DNA of 16,732 bases from Entamoeba histolytica HM-1:IMSS. Taxonomy: Eukaryota; Evosea; Mastigamoebida; Endamoebidae. A program made the translations under genes and the position numbers. The stretch spans positions 1-16,732 of the forward strand of contig NW_001915172.1 of NCBI RefSeq assembly GCF_000208925.1. The letters are read 5' to 3'. Below are positions 1 through 7,108 of this stretch, one piece after another (the stretch's first letter is position 1; each line of letters opens with the position of its first letter). Under the pieces are notes generated by a model, which saw only the letters and a list, made by a program, of their open reading frames with translations, was not told where the DNA came from and made no database searches.

Positions 1-194
1 CTTTTATATATTTATATTCTTTTTATATTATTTGGTTTTCGTTGTTGTTTATATTTGTTTCTTCTATTATTTATCAATTTTATATTCATTTATTCTTTTT
101 ATTTCTTTTTTATTAATTCTTGAGTATTGTATATTTCTTTATTATTTCATTTATATATTATCAAAATATATGTTTTATTGAATTTATGTTGAAT

Positions 195-219
195 AAAATA
201 TTGAATAATTCAATATTTT
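195..219. repeat. 25-bp near-perfect palindrome in left flank
   Basis: Twelve-base arms (AAAATATTGAAT and its complement) flank a single central base. It is the longest simple palindrome I noticed in the left flank. In DNA this AT-rich it may be chance, and no function is implied. Confidence 0.5.
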
Positions 220-711
220 CAATGTCAAACTTTAATTCTTTAATATGAAATGTTGATTGTGTTTATTATATTAAATGAATATGATGAATGAATATCAATA
301 TTATTGTTTATTTGATTTTAAAAAATAATAAATGAATATAAAATAATAAATGAAATAAAATAATGAAGACATTGAAATGATAATGAAATAGAATAATCTA
401 ATATTGAACAAATTAAATAAAGAATAAATTGAATATATCATTATTGTTACTTTATTATTTATTATTTCAATTATTAAATATTAATAAATTATTATTCATG
501 AATATTTAATTGATTGATATTTTATAATTTCATTTTCATTTTATTTAATAAATGAAATATAAATAATAAATGAATGAATAATAATTTAATATATGAAATA
601 ATAAAAAGAAAAGAAAGATAAATAATAAAGAAATATGATGTATTTAATATATAATATAATTTATTATCAAATATAATAATATCAAATGATGATTTATTTT
701 TATTTCAAAAT

Positions 712-770
712 ATTTTGCATCAATAAAAATGTTGCTAAATATTTTGCATCATTAAATTTTGCATCATTAA
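712..770. repeat. Tandem ATTTTGCATCATTAA repeat
   Basis: The 15-base unit ATTTTGCATCATTAA occurs twice in perfect tandem at 741-755 and 756-770. A one-mismatch copy lies at 712-726, and a decayed piece (AATTTGCATC) near 802. This is a small minisatellite with no detectable coding role. Confidence 0.75.
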
Positions 771-2105
771 ATTTTGAGCTTTTTTTTATTTGTTTCAATA
801 AAATTTGCATCCTTTATTTTTTTCATTCTTTTCTTCTTTTATCATCTCTTTTCTTTTATTACTCTTTATCTTCTTTCTTTTTATATTCTCTCCTTTCTAC
901 TTTTATTCTTTCTTCATCATATTCTACTTCTTACTTTCTTTTTATTCTTTTATATCATTCATTCTCTTCTTTTTCAATTATTTGCTTTTTTTCGTTGCCA
1001 ATATATTTTGAGAGAATTAAGAATTAAATACAAATTATTTCAAAATAAAATAATAAATCAACTGAGGAAAAGAATAAAGGGAAAATACAAACGAAAAAAG
1101 ATAACATAAGAAGAGTAGAAAAGAAGAGATAATAGTAATGAAGCATAGTGAAAATATGAATAAAGAATAAATGAAGTTCAATAAAATACTAGACATTTAT
1201 ATGATATGTTCAATGAACAAATATCACGTATCATAGATATGATAAATGTAAGAAATTGCAATATAAATATAATATTTATGAATAAAATGAACATGTAAGA
1301 TATAAATTATGAAAATTCAAGAGAATAGAATGATGAAAGTAATGATAATTAGTATTTGTAATAAGAATAAGAAGATTAATTAATAAAGAAATAAGAAGAT
1401 TAATAGAAGTGTTTTGAATCAAAATACCATATGAAATAATTGAGAAAGATATTGTTAACAAGAATATGAAAGAATTAATGAAATAATGTTATAATCATTT
1501 TGATGAATATAAGAATCTATATAGAATAGAAGAAATAATCTATTTGATATTAAAATAATAGATGTAATAGCAGTTAAATATCATATAGAAGATGTTTGTT
1601 TTGAAACATAATAATTAATATATTTTATTGATAATAAATAAAAGTTTTATTTCATTTTTAATTTTATTATTAATATTTATATAAAACAATTTTAAATTAA
1701 TAAATAATTCTGATAGATGAATAATAAACTAAATATGTTTAGTATAAACTAATATATGAATCGAATAAAATATTATAAATAATATTAATATTAATATTTC
1801 TATAGAATAATTGAATAAATAATTTATATGAAAAATAAGAAATAAATAAGAAGAGTTATAAATTAAAATATTTATTTAAAAAATAAACATAGAATTTATT
1901 TTATAAAAAGAATTAAATATTAATATTTATTAACATAATTATTTTATTTGTTAATATGAAATAATGAATGAAAAGAATATTTAAATATATTTTTATTTTA
2001 TTTGTAAATTGTTACATTATTATATTATTTACATAGATAAAATATTAAATATTATTAATTCATTAAATTATTTATAAAATTATAAAGAATTAATAAAACT
2101 ATATT

Positions 2106-2114
<9 letters not shown>

Positions 2115-2138
<24 letters not shown>
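2115..2138. repeat. (ATT)8 microsatellite
   Basis: Eight uninterrupted ATT units lie just outside the outermost part of the left ITR that can be matched. It is an ordinary microsatellite, but it lies 36 bases from the point where comparison with the right arm stops. Confidence 0.85.
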
Positions 2139-2969
2139 TATTGAATAAATTATTTTTGATTTTCTTCTTTTGAAATATATAATTTATTTTATTTATTCAA
2201 TTTATTTAATATTATGAAATTTATTCTATTTGTTTATTTATTTACTTCTTTATAATATCTATTTATTTGATTAAATTTATCATGTTTCTTTTTGCTTTTT
2301 TAATATATTTTAATTTATGAAATATTTATTTTCTTATTTTTATTTATTTCTTTTTTATAATTATTTTTTATGGTACAATTTATTATTAGTATGTTAATTT
2401 GTATATTGTATATTATTATTTCTTCATTCATTTGGTTATTTATCATTTATTTATATTTTGTTTTATACCATATTCTGTTTGTAGAAAATATAATTCTTTA
2501 ATTCTTTGACTATTTCATATCTAATCATTTATTCACGTTTCTCGTGTTTATAACTTATTATTCTCTCTAATATTTAAAATCATGTTATTTTTATTATAAT
2601 TTATTATAATTATTTATTTTTAATCAATCTAAAAGAATGAAATTAGTATATATTAATTCATTTGTGTAAATATTAAAATGGAGATTATATTTTGATTCAT
2701 AACAACATAAGAATGTATAGATTTTTCATTTGAAATAAAGATAATAAATGAAAAGAAATAGAAAATGGAAATAAAAAGAATGAATAATAAATAATAAATA
2801 AAAAAGAAGAAATAGAATATGATTAAAAGAATAATAGAAGAATAATATAAATAATAAGAAAATAGAAGAAAATAAGACATAATGATAATAAACAAGAATT
2901 AGATATAATAAAAGAAATTAAACGATATAAAGAAGAATATAAATAATAGAAATATGTCAGAAGAAGAAA

Positions 2970-3023
2970 AAATATTAATAATTTGTGATTTTCTCCGGAG
3001 AAAATCACAAATTATTAATATTT
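2970..3023. repeat. Perfect 54-bp palindrome, left ITR
   Basis: Two 27-base arms meet without a spacer between 2996 and 2997, with the central sequence CTCCGGAG. The right ITR has the same 54-bp palindrome with centre CTACGTAG, so one base pair has changed on both arms at once. The palindrome marks the border between the almost identical outer ITR and the diverged inner ITR. It could extrude as a cruciform or fold as a terminal hairpin when single-stranded. A role in replication, end resolution or Rep binding is inferred. Confidence 0.95.
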
Positions 3024-3040
3024 CAAATTGAAATGACAAA

Positions 3041-3060
3041 GTGTTCTAAAAATAGAACAC
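3041..3060. repeat. Hairpin GTGTTCTA-AAAA-TAGAACAC
   Basis: Eight-base perfect arms surround a four-A loop. The right ITR keeps the hairpin at 15845-15862 with seven-base arms, although the sequence around it differs between the copies. Confidence 0.8.
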
Positions 3061-3117
3061 AACATTGAACATAAAAATGATTGTAATGACGTGTCAACTA
3101 AAAATAGAAATAGAACA

Positions 3118-3135
3118 TGACGTGGCAACACGTCA
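3118..3135. repeat. Hairpin TGACGTG-GCAA-CACGTCA
   Basis: Seven-base perfect arms flank a GCAA loop. The counterpart at 15771-15788 has one mismatch in the stem. The ACGT core recurs nearby and in the promoter region 13406-13618, so it may be a repeated binding site. Confidence 0.8.
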
Positions 3136-3248
3136 GAAATATTTATAGAAATAGATTGATGACGTAATGAAACGTAATCAAATAAAAATAGAATTATGGT
3201 ATAGATAACACAAAAATCTAAAAGTCAGAATGAAAAACTAAAAATGAA

Positions 3249-3264
3249 CTGACCGAAAGGTCAG
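3249..3264. repeat. Hairpin CTGACC-GAAA-GGTCAG
   Basis: Six-base perfect arms flank a GAAA loop, followed by CTGACTCACTGACC. The same hairpin with flanking words lies at 15643-15658 in the right ITR. GTCAGTG also occurs outside the ITRs at 3373-3379 and 15344-15350, making it the best candidate for an iterated Rep-binding word near both ends. Confidence 0.8.
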
Positions 3265-3411
3265 CTGACTCACTGACCAAATTTATAGTAAAATTATAAT
3301 AAAAATATTATAAAATATAATAAAAATATATAGTCATATATATAAATATATATATATATTTTGGACCTCAAAAGTCAGTGTTGAATTATTTATGAAACAC
3401 TCTCTGACCAT

Positions 3412-3431
3412 ATTGTGTTAAATAACACAAT
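3412..3431. repeat. Inverted repeat ATTGTGTTA-AA-TAACACAAT
   Basis: Nine-base perfect arms with a two-base spacer lie just inside the left ITR and downstream of the minus-strand spike gene. It could help end that transcript or be a binding site. No equivalent was found inside the right ITR. Confidence 0.7.
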
Positions 3432-3451
3432 TTGTTAATTTCTTTTGCTCG

Positions 3452-3545
3452 ATTTAATGTTATCAGCCGTCAGGAAATCGTTACATGCACTTCCCTTTGG
3501 TTGTTATTTCACTCTTATTTTCCTGTACAACTGACAACATTAAAT
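3452..3545 (-). other. Long structured element downstream of the 354-aa gene
   Basis: Outer arms at 3452-3466 and 3531-3545 pair at 14 of 15 positions, with the exception able to form G-U. Inner arms CAGGAAA (3471-3477) and TTTCCTG (3519-3525) pair perfectly. They enclose a 41-base loop that is noticeably less AT-rich than the surroundings. The inner element is asymmetric, with TTGTA opposite ACGG. On the minus strand it starts about 15 bases after the stop of the 354-aa gene, so it would lie in the 3' untranslated RNA. It may be a structured RNA or a DNA element. It matches no ribozyme or riboswitch class I know. Confidence 0.65.
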
Positions 3546-3560
3546 TATTCACAAAAGAAT

Positions 3561-4625
3561 TTAATTACCTAGTGCTTTCCAACGGTTTGAGAAAAGTGAA
3601 GTTGGCAAATATGAATATGCTGCTGTATCTTTTCTGAATGCTATTTTCAATGAATCTTCTTGTTGTGCCATTTCATCATCAGAGTTCGATGCTATAAAGA
3701 ATATGCTGCCCCAATTTATTGCATTAGCGACGAGTATTGGAACAAGTAATGCCTTTTCCCCCGCAGCTAAGAAGATTTCTCCTTCAAATATGAATCGGGG
3801 TTCTAATTTCCCATTATTTGCGAATTTTAACGAAAGGCAGCTTTTAGAACTTGGTAGAGTTATATAAAACGGTCTAAGTGTATGACTAGATTTTACGAGT
3901 GTCGTTTCTTCGGAGTAAGGAATGTTGAGTTCCGACCATGTAACCTGTTCCGTGTTTGTAGGAAGGTTTATTATGTTGGTAGGATAGTTAATTGGAAAAG
4001 CTTCGGTTCCACTCGAATAATATAGCTTATTGAATGTATGTTTTTCTTCTGGGATGTTCGTGGTTATGGTAATTTTTGAAAAACCATAGTAGTTTGAATC
4101 CGGAGTGTAAGTTGCTGTTGCGTTTTCCTGTATTGTTATGTCTTTTGCTTGTAGAGCAGGTTGTACGTTTATTGATGCATTGACGGCATTTAAACCATAA
4201 TGATTTTCATCCGGTTTAAGAAGGTAATTTCCGTTATTTGTAAACGTGTGTGTCAGTGTTTGAAGAGGAGGGTTGACATCCGTTGTTATCGAAACTTGAC
4301 CGAAGGTATGATTTGGTTCTGGTAAGAAGGTTTGTTGGCCGTTCTGGTTTATCAATTTTACTAACATATCTTCTGTTTTAGGAGGTACATCGACTTTGAG
4401 GTTTACTTCTTTTATTCCATCATAATCAGTTGGTGTCTGAATTGTATAATTTCCATTCTGTGTTATGTAAGAAGATAGAGTTATAGTATTTATTGGCTGT
4501 TTTGTTTCTAAATCTGGTATATTTGTTAGAATAATTTTTTCTTTTTCGGAAATTATTTCAAGTGAATCCTGGTTCGATTTATTGCATGTTTTTATGAGGT
4601 TTGTTAGGTTTATCTCTGTTTCCAT
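3561..4625 (-). CDS. Repeat-bearing spike/attachment-like protein (354 aa)
   Basis: Three parts can be seen. An N-terminal segment (1-45) matches the 208-aa neighbour: a TE..LT.LI.TCN start, then EKEKIILTNIPDL. Four beta-type repeats of about 38 residues follow (about 50-81, 88-119, 126-156, 163-192), with a pattern like T.NGNY...P..YDG...V...V. A C-terminal domain of about 125 residues (from W230) shares WSELNIP and a closing LFS..WK with the neighbour. Repeats of this kind are common in phage tail proteins and bacterial surface proteins, where they form stalks. I infer a particle-surface attachment protein with a stalk between two conserved ends. There is no signal peptide or membrane span. 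It lies 49 bases after the 208-aa gene on the same strand, in a less AT-rich stretch. The ATG at 4625 is the only sensible start. Function is not proven. Confidence 0.8.
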   Translation of the reverse strand: METEINLTNLIKTCNKSNQDSLEIISEKEKIILTNIPDLETKQPINTITLSSYITQNGNYTIQTPTDYDGIKEVNLKVDVPPKTEDMLVKLINQNGQQTFLPEPNHTFGQVSITTDVNPPLQTLTHTFTNNGNYLLKPDENHYGLNAVNASINVQPALQAKDITIQENATATYTPDSNYYGFSKITITTNIPEEKHTFNKLYYSSGTEAFPINYPTNIINLPTNTEQVTWSELNIPYSEETTLVKSSHTLRPFYITLPSSKSCLSLKFANNGKLEPRFIFEGEIFLAAGEKALLVPILVANAINWGSIFFIASNSDDEMAQQEDSLKIAFRKDTAAYSYLPTSLFSNRWKALGN

Positions 4626-4674
4626 TGGTTATAATGTTTATTGAGATGAATTAAATAACTAGTCAATTAAAAGT

Positions 4675-5301
4675 TTAAACTTCCTTGTTGAAGTATTTAT
4701 TCCAAATCTCATCAAAAAGACCGGGAGAAACTGATGATATTCCCCCATTAATTTCCAGGTCTATTTCAATGAATTGCTGGTCCGAGTTTTGTTCTCTTCC
4801 CCCGCTTTCTAATGTTAATAATAAACGTTTAGTCGAATCATTATAATTTAATCTATAAGGAAATATTATTATGTTTTTTTGAGGTGTGATATTGAACCAT
4901 TGATTTTTGTATGCGCCGAAATGGATTGCGTGTGTTTTCAAGTCGAAGCTCATTACCACGTAGAGTATTCCACTTCCTTCTGTAATCATTATTTCATGTT
5001 CATCGTCGTCTTTCATTGTTAGAAATGTCGCGGTTGAAGTTGGAATGTTTAGAGATTGCCATGTTTGAGTGTTACCATTTTCAGATGTTATGATTATATG
5101 ATTAGTTGGTTGTTCATTTATTTGTATTTGTTTTTCGTCATTGTCTGGATTAATTCCTGTCAGTTTTATCCTGTTTATTACGAGTAAGCTTGGTATATCT
5201 TTTAGAGTTATTGTTTCTTTTTCCAAAACAATGTCGTATTGATTCATTTGGAGGATATTACAAGTGTTTATTAGGTCTTTTATACTCACTTCCGTGTTCA
5301 T
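4675..5301 (-). CDS. Paralogue of the spike-like protein, lacking the repeats (208 aa)
   Basis: Residues 1-40 match the 354-aa protein (LI.TCN near residue 10, EKETITLKDIPSL near 27-39). The C-terminal domain from W81 to the end has nearly the same length (about 127 residues) and starts with WQSLNIP, ending GLFDEIWNKYFN. The four repeats of the larger protein are missing and replaced by a linker of about 30 residues. The pair therefore looks like a duplication followed by gain or loss of a stalk, and could form short and long versions of one surface structure, or a base and a fiber. It is transcribed divergently from the 577-aa capsid-like gene with only 40 bases between the start codons. There is no signal peptide or membrane span. 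The biochemical role is unknown. Confidence 0.8.
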   Translation of the reverse strand: MNTEVSIKDLINTCNILQMNQYDIVLEKETITLKDIPSLLVINRIKLTGINPDNDEKQIQINEQPTNHIIITSENGNTQTWQSLNIPTSTATFLTMKDDDEHEIMITEGSGILYVVMSFDLKTHAIHFGAYKNQWFNITPQKNIIIFPYRLNYNDSTKRLLLTLESGGREQNSDQQFIEIDLEINGGISSVSPGLFDEIWNKYFNKEV

Positions 5302-5336
5302 TGATATTCTCAGTTTCTCTGGGATCTTGTAATATC
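5254..5336. repeat. Spaced inverted repeat GATATTACAAG / CTTGTAATATC
   Basis: Eleven-base perfect arms lie at 5254-5264, inside the start of the 208-aa gene, and 5326-5336, in the divergent promoter. Both arms contain TATTAC, the core of the CRESS-virus origin nonamer, in opposite orientations, but the first three bases of the nonamer do not fit. A regulatory or origin role is speculative. Confidence 0.55.
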
Positions 5337-5341
5337 AGTTT
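5302..5341. promoter_or_regulatory. 40-bp divergent promoter
   Basis: Only 40 bases separate the ATG of the 208-aa gene (minus strand) from the ATG of the 577-aa gene (plus strand). They contain TGATATT at 5302-5308 and its complement AATATCA at 5331-5337, placed nearly symmetrically about the centre. There is no clear TATA box inside it, so promoter elements must lie within the coding starts or leaders must be very short. Confidence 0.6.
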
Positions 5342-7075
5342 ATGTCTTTTTCATCTAATTCGACGTTTAAACACAAGAAATATGGACCAACTAAAGTCAA
5401 TGTTGATATTGCAAAACGCAATCAGAGACAAGAGCTTACTGTTACTATTCCGGTGTCAACTGAATGGAGAGGTGCAATGAGACATATCGGGGGAAGAGAT
5501 TACAGTGATGTCCATACCATTTCGAGTTTATCCATGCTCGCTGGTTCCAGGCAATTTATAGAAATGTGTGATTGTTTTGATCAATTTAAAATTATGGATG
5601 TTCATATTTGTGGCGATGTTAGTAAAGGAGTATCCACATTAATGAATTTTAGAGTGTGTTTTATAAAGAGTATTTCACTTCAGGTGAGTATTGATAATGG
5701 TTCAAATTGGACAGATATCGATGCTGCTGAATTATTAGTTGATGCGAATCATGTGTATTTTGAAGAAGGTCAGGCTGGCGAATTTATTGAATATTATAAT
5801 GGGAATTTTTATATCGGAAAACCGGAACATGGTGCTGGTTATCCGATAATTGCCACGCAAGTTCTTAGTTTTCCAACCGTTTATGGTCTGGCTAGTCGTC
5901 GTACTGTTCCTCCCGGATTTTTTACTCCGAGTCCCACGGGAGTTTCGTATGTTGAGCCTAGTTTTGATGTTCTTTCTTCTTATTCTTCTTTTATATATCA
6001 AAGTAAATTACCTGGTGCCAGTTTACATTTATCACTTGATGTTGCTGGAGTATCTTCGAGTGAAAAAATGATGACAACCCCCACTATGATGGCGGGAAAG
6101 TTATATAAATTTATTCCGGAGAATCAAAATGGACGTTTTTTCCCTTTTATTATGTATGGTGCCAAAGCTACTCTTCCTACTGGTGCTGGTGATATTACAG
6201 ATGCTCTTTCTTTTATTGATGATGGTGGTATTTCTTGGTCTGGTAATGTGGGAATACCTCAAGAAGAAGAGGAAATTATTTTGGATAATGCTAATGTTGA
6301 TTTACAGGATGTTATTCGTGATAATGTGAAAATAAAAGTTCGTGTTGGTCGTGGTATTGTAGTTGGAGGATTTCAGGGATCGGATGCCGCGGATGTTGAA
6401 GCTGCATATAAACAAGAACTTGCTAATCATACCACCGTTGATACTGATGGTTCGTATATTATGAAAATTATGGGGTATATTACAGTGAGATTTAAGCAAT
6501 TGCGTTCATCTCCTCTCGAGATTGTTGAAGCATATAATTTTGTTCGTTGTCAGTCATCTTGGAGAAATCCAACGACTGGCGAGGTCGCATCTCATGACAG
6601 TGTAATTTCGTTAAATGGTTTAGGACAATTTGTTCAAGACGGTGTTAGTGGGTTTGTTATTGAACGTGGTGATGGAGAGTCGTGGACGGATGCATTGAAG
6701 CGATATGGCGTTGAAAACATTCCAGTTGATACTTTCTTGACTCTCGGCTCTCTTGCTGAAGGAACGGGTATTACTTCTTATGCATGTAATATGGTTAAAA
6801 AAGGAGTTAAGAATGTAATTGGTCCATTAGTTGAAAGTGCCATTTCTGATGCTGTACCTGGTTATAATACTGCTAAGGTGTTGGTGGGATATGCTTATAC
6901 TGGTATTTCTGAAGGTATGGAGTTTATTGATAATAATACGTATTTGAGTGCTGGTCGAGATGCTTTGGAATCTGTCTTAATTGGTGGGTTGAGGAAAGTT
7001 GCAGGTGATAAAGTTGTTGATTTTTGTGGTAATGTTACTTCATTACTTTCAAAGACTATATCACTCTTTAATTAG
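5342..7075 (+). CDS. Large jelly-roll-like capsid protein with hydrophobic C-terminal domain (577 aa)
   Basis: The N-terminal part has the outline of a CRESS-type capsid jelly roll and parallels the 317-aa protein: a beta-rich start, FDQFKIMDVHI (79-89) against YDQFKLNAVRA, an SSYSS segment (212-216), and a late strand GYITVRFKQLRSS (378-390) against WQFDVTLRGLRK. It carries large insertions between strands (about 115-205 and 250-370). The last 115 residues are a separate region rich in Gly, Ala, Val and Ser with amphipathic helices (about 483-577), resembling membrane-active or assembly tails. It lacks the arginine-rich N terminus, having only a mildly basic start (K10-K29). Clean ATG at 5342, TAG stop, 33 bases to the next gene. 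I infer a second capsid or minor vertex protein derived from a duplicated capsid gene. The paralogy rests on pattern, not alignment scores. Confidence 0.72.
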   Translation: MSFSSNSTFKHKKYGPTKVNVDIAKRNQRQELTVTIPVSTEWRGAMRHIGGRDYSDVHTISSLSMLAGSRQFIEMCDCFDQFKIMDVHICGDVSKGVSTLMNFRVCFIKSISLQVSIDNGSNWTDIDAAELLVDANHVYFEEGQAGEFIEYYNGNFYIGKPEHGAGYPIIATQVLSFPTVYGLASRRTVPPGFFTPSPTGVSYVEPSFDVLSSYSSFIYQSKLPGASLHLSLDVAGVSSSEKMMTTPTMMAGKLYKFIPENQNGRFFPFIMYGAKATLPTGAGDITDALSFIDDGGISWSGNVGIPQEEEEIILDNANVDLQDVIRDNVKIKVRVGRGIVVGGFQGSDAADVEAAYKQELANHTTVDTDGSYIMKIMGYITVRFKQLRSSPLEIVEAYNFVRCQSSWRNPTTGEVASHDSVISLNGLGQFVQDGVSGFVIERGDGESWTDALKRYGVENIPVDTFLTLGSLAEGTGITSYACNMVKKGVKNVIGPLVESAISDAVPGYNTAKVLVGYAYTGISEGMEFIDNNTYLSAGRDALESVLIGGLRKVAGDKVVDFCGNVTSLLSKTISLFN

Positions 7076-7108
7076 AACTTTTAATTGAATCTTGTTTTCA
7101 ATCATTTG

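Larger units (their letters stand above)
1..2173. other. AT-rich non-coding left flank
   Basis: No gene can be supported in this stretch. It is extremely AT-rich, with strand-biased tracts: pyrimidine-rich around 780-1000 and purine-rich around 1065-1140. The open frames are low-complexity runs of Phe, Leu, Ile and Ser with no domain. It holds short repeats and hairpins, including TATCATA/TATGATA at 1229-1244 and two copies of AATAAGAAGATTAAT near 1365-1405. The right ITR is truncated by the window end at the position matching 2174, so this may be further ITR or host DNA. I see no tRNA or rRNA in it. Confidence 0.7.
2174..3365 (+). repeat. Left inverted terminal repeat (outer limit unknown)
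   Basis: Read forward, this matches the reverse complement of 15542-16732 along its whole length. The outer part (2174-2969) differs at only about a dozen sites by eye, for example 2585-2590 against 16321-16325. The inner part (3024-3365) is far more diverged but keeps blocks of identity. The match stops abruptly after TTTGGA at 3360-3365. The outer limit is set only by the right-hand end of the window, so the repeat may continue leftwards. The outer part is low-complexity purine-rich DNA on this strand without supported genes. Long ITRs are typical of linear DNA genomes replicated through their ends, and also of transposons. Confidence 0.93.
3024..3365. promoter_or_regulatory. Inner ITR: diverged sequence with conserved motif blocks
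   Basis: Compared with the right ITR (15542-15882), most spacer bases differ, while certain blocks are retained. These are the TTCTAAAAATAGAACACA hairpin, a TGACGTG-GCAAC segment, AAATAGAAATAGAAC, the stretch around CACGTCAGAAATATTTATAG, and the stretch from AAAAGTCAGAATG to the GACC/GGTC hairpin. The recurring words are TGACGT/ACGTCA and GTCAGTG/CACTGAC. The pattern resembles a phylogenetic footprint of protein-binding sites, plausibly for Rep. Which protein binds cannot be told. Confidence 0.65.

Noticed and set aside
686..1109. Overlapping open frames rich in Phe, Leu and Ser
   Set aside because: They arise from a T- and C-rich tract in several frames at once, with no domain or composition expected of a gene.
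1276..1461. 61-residue minus-strand frame
   Set aside because: Low complexity, no neighbours, no promoter, AT-rich flank.
2653..3008. Two hydrophobic minus-strand frames, mirrored at 15898-16253
   Set aside because: They are preserved only because the ITR DNA is nearly identical. One starts with GTG inside the palindrome, and the sequence is low-complexity.
3024..3365. CRISPR array
   Set aside because: The repeats are hairpins and short words with irregular spacing, without equal-length spacers or cas genes.
5850..6329. Hydrophobic plus-strand frames inside the 577-aa gene, and minus-strand frames at 5735-6001 and 6302-6499
   Set aside because: Shadows of the capsid-like gene, which has clear homologous features in its own frame.
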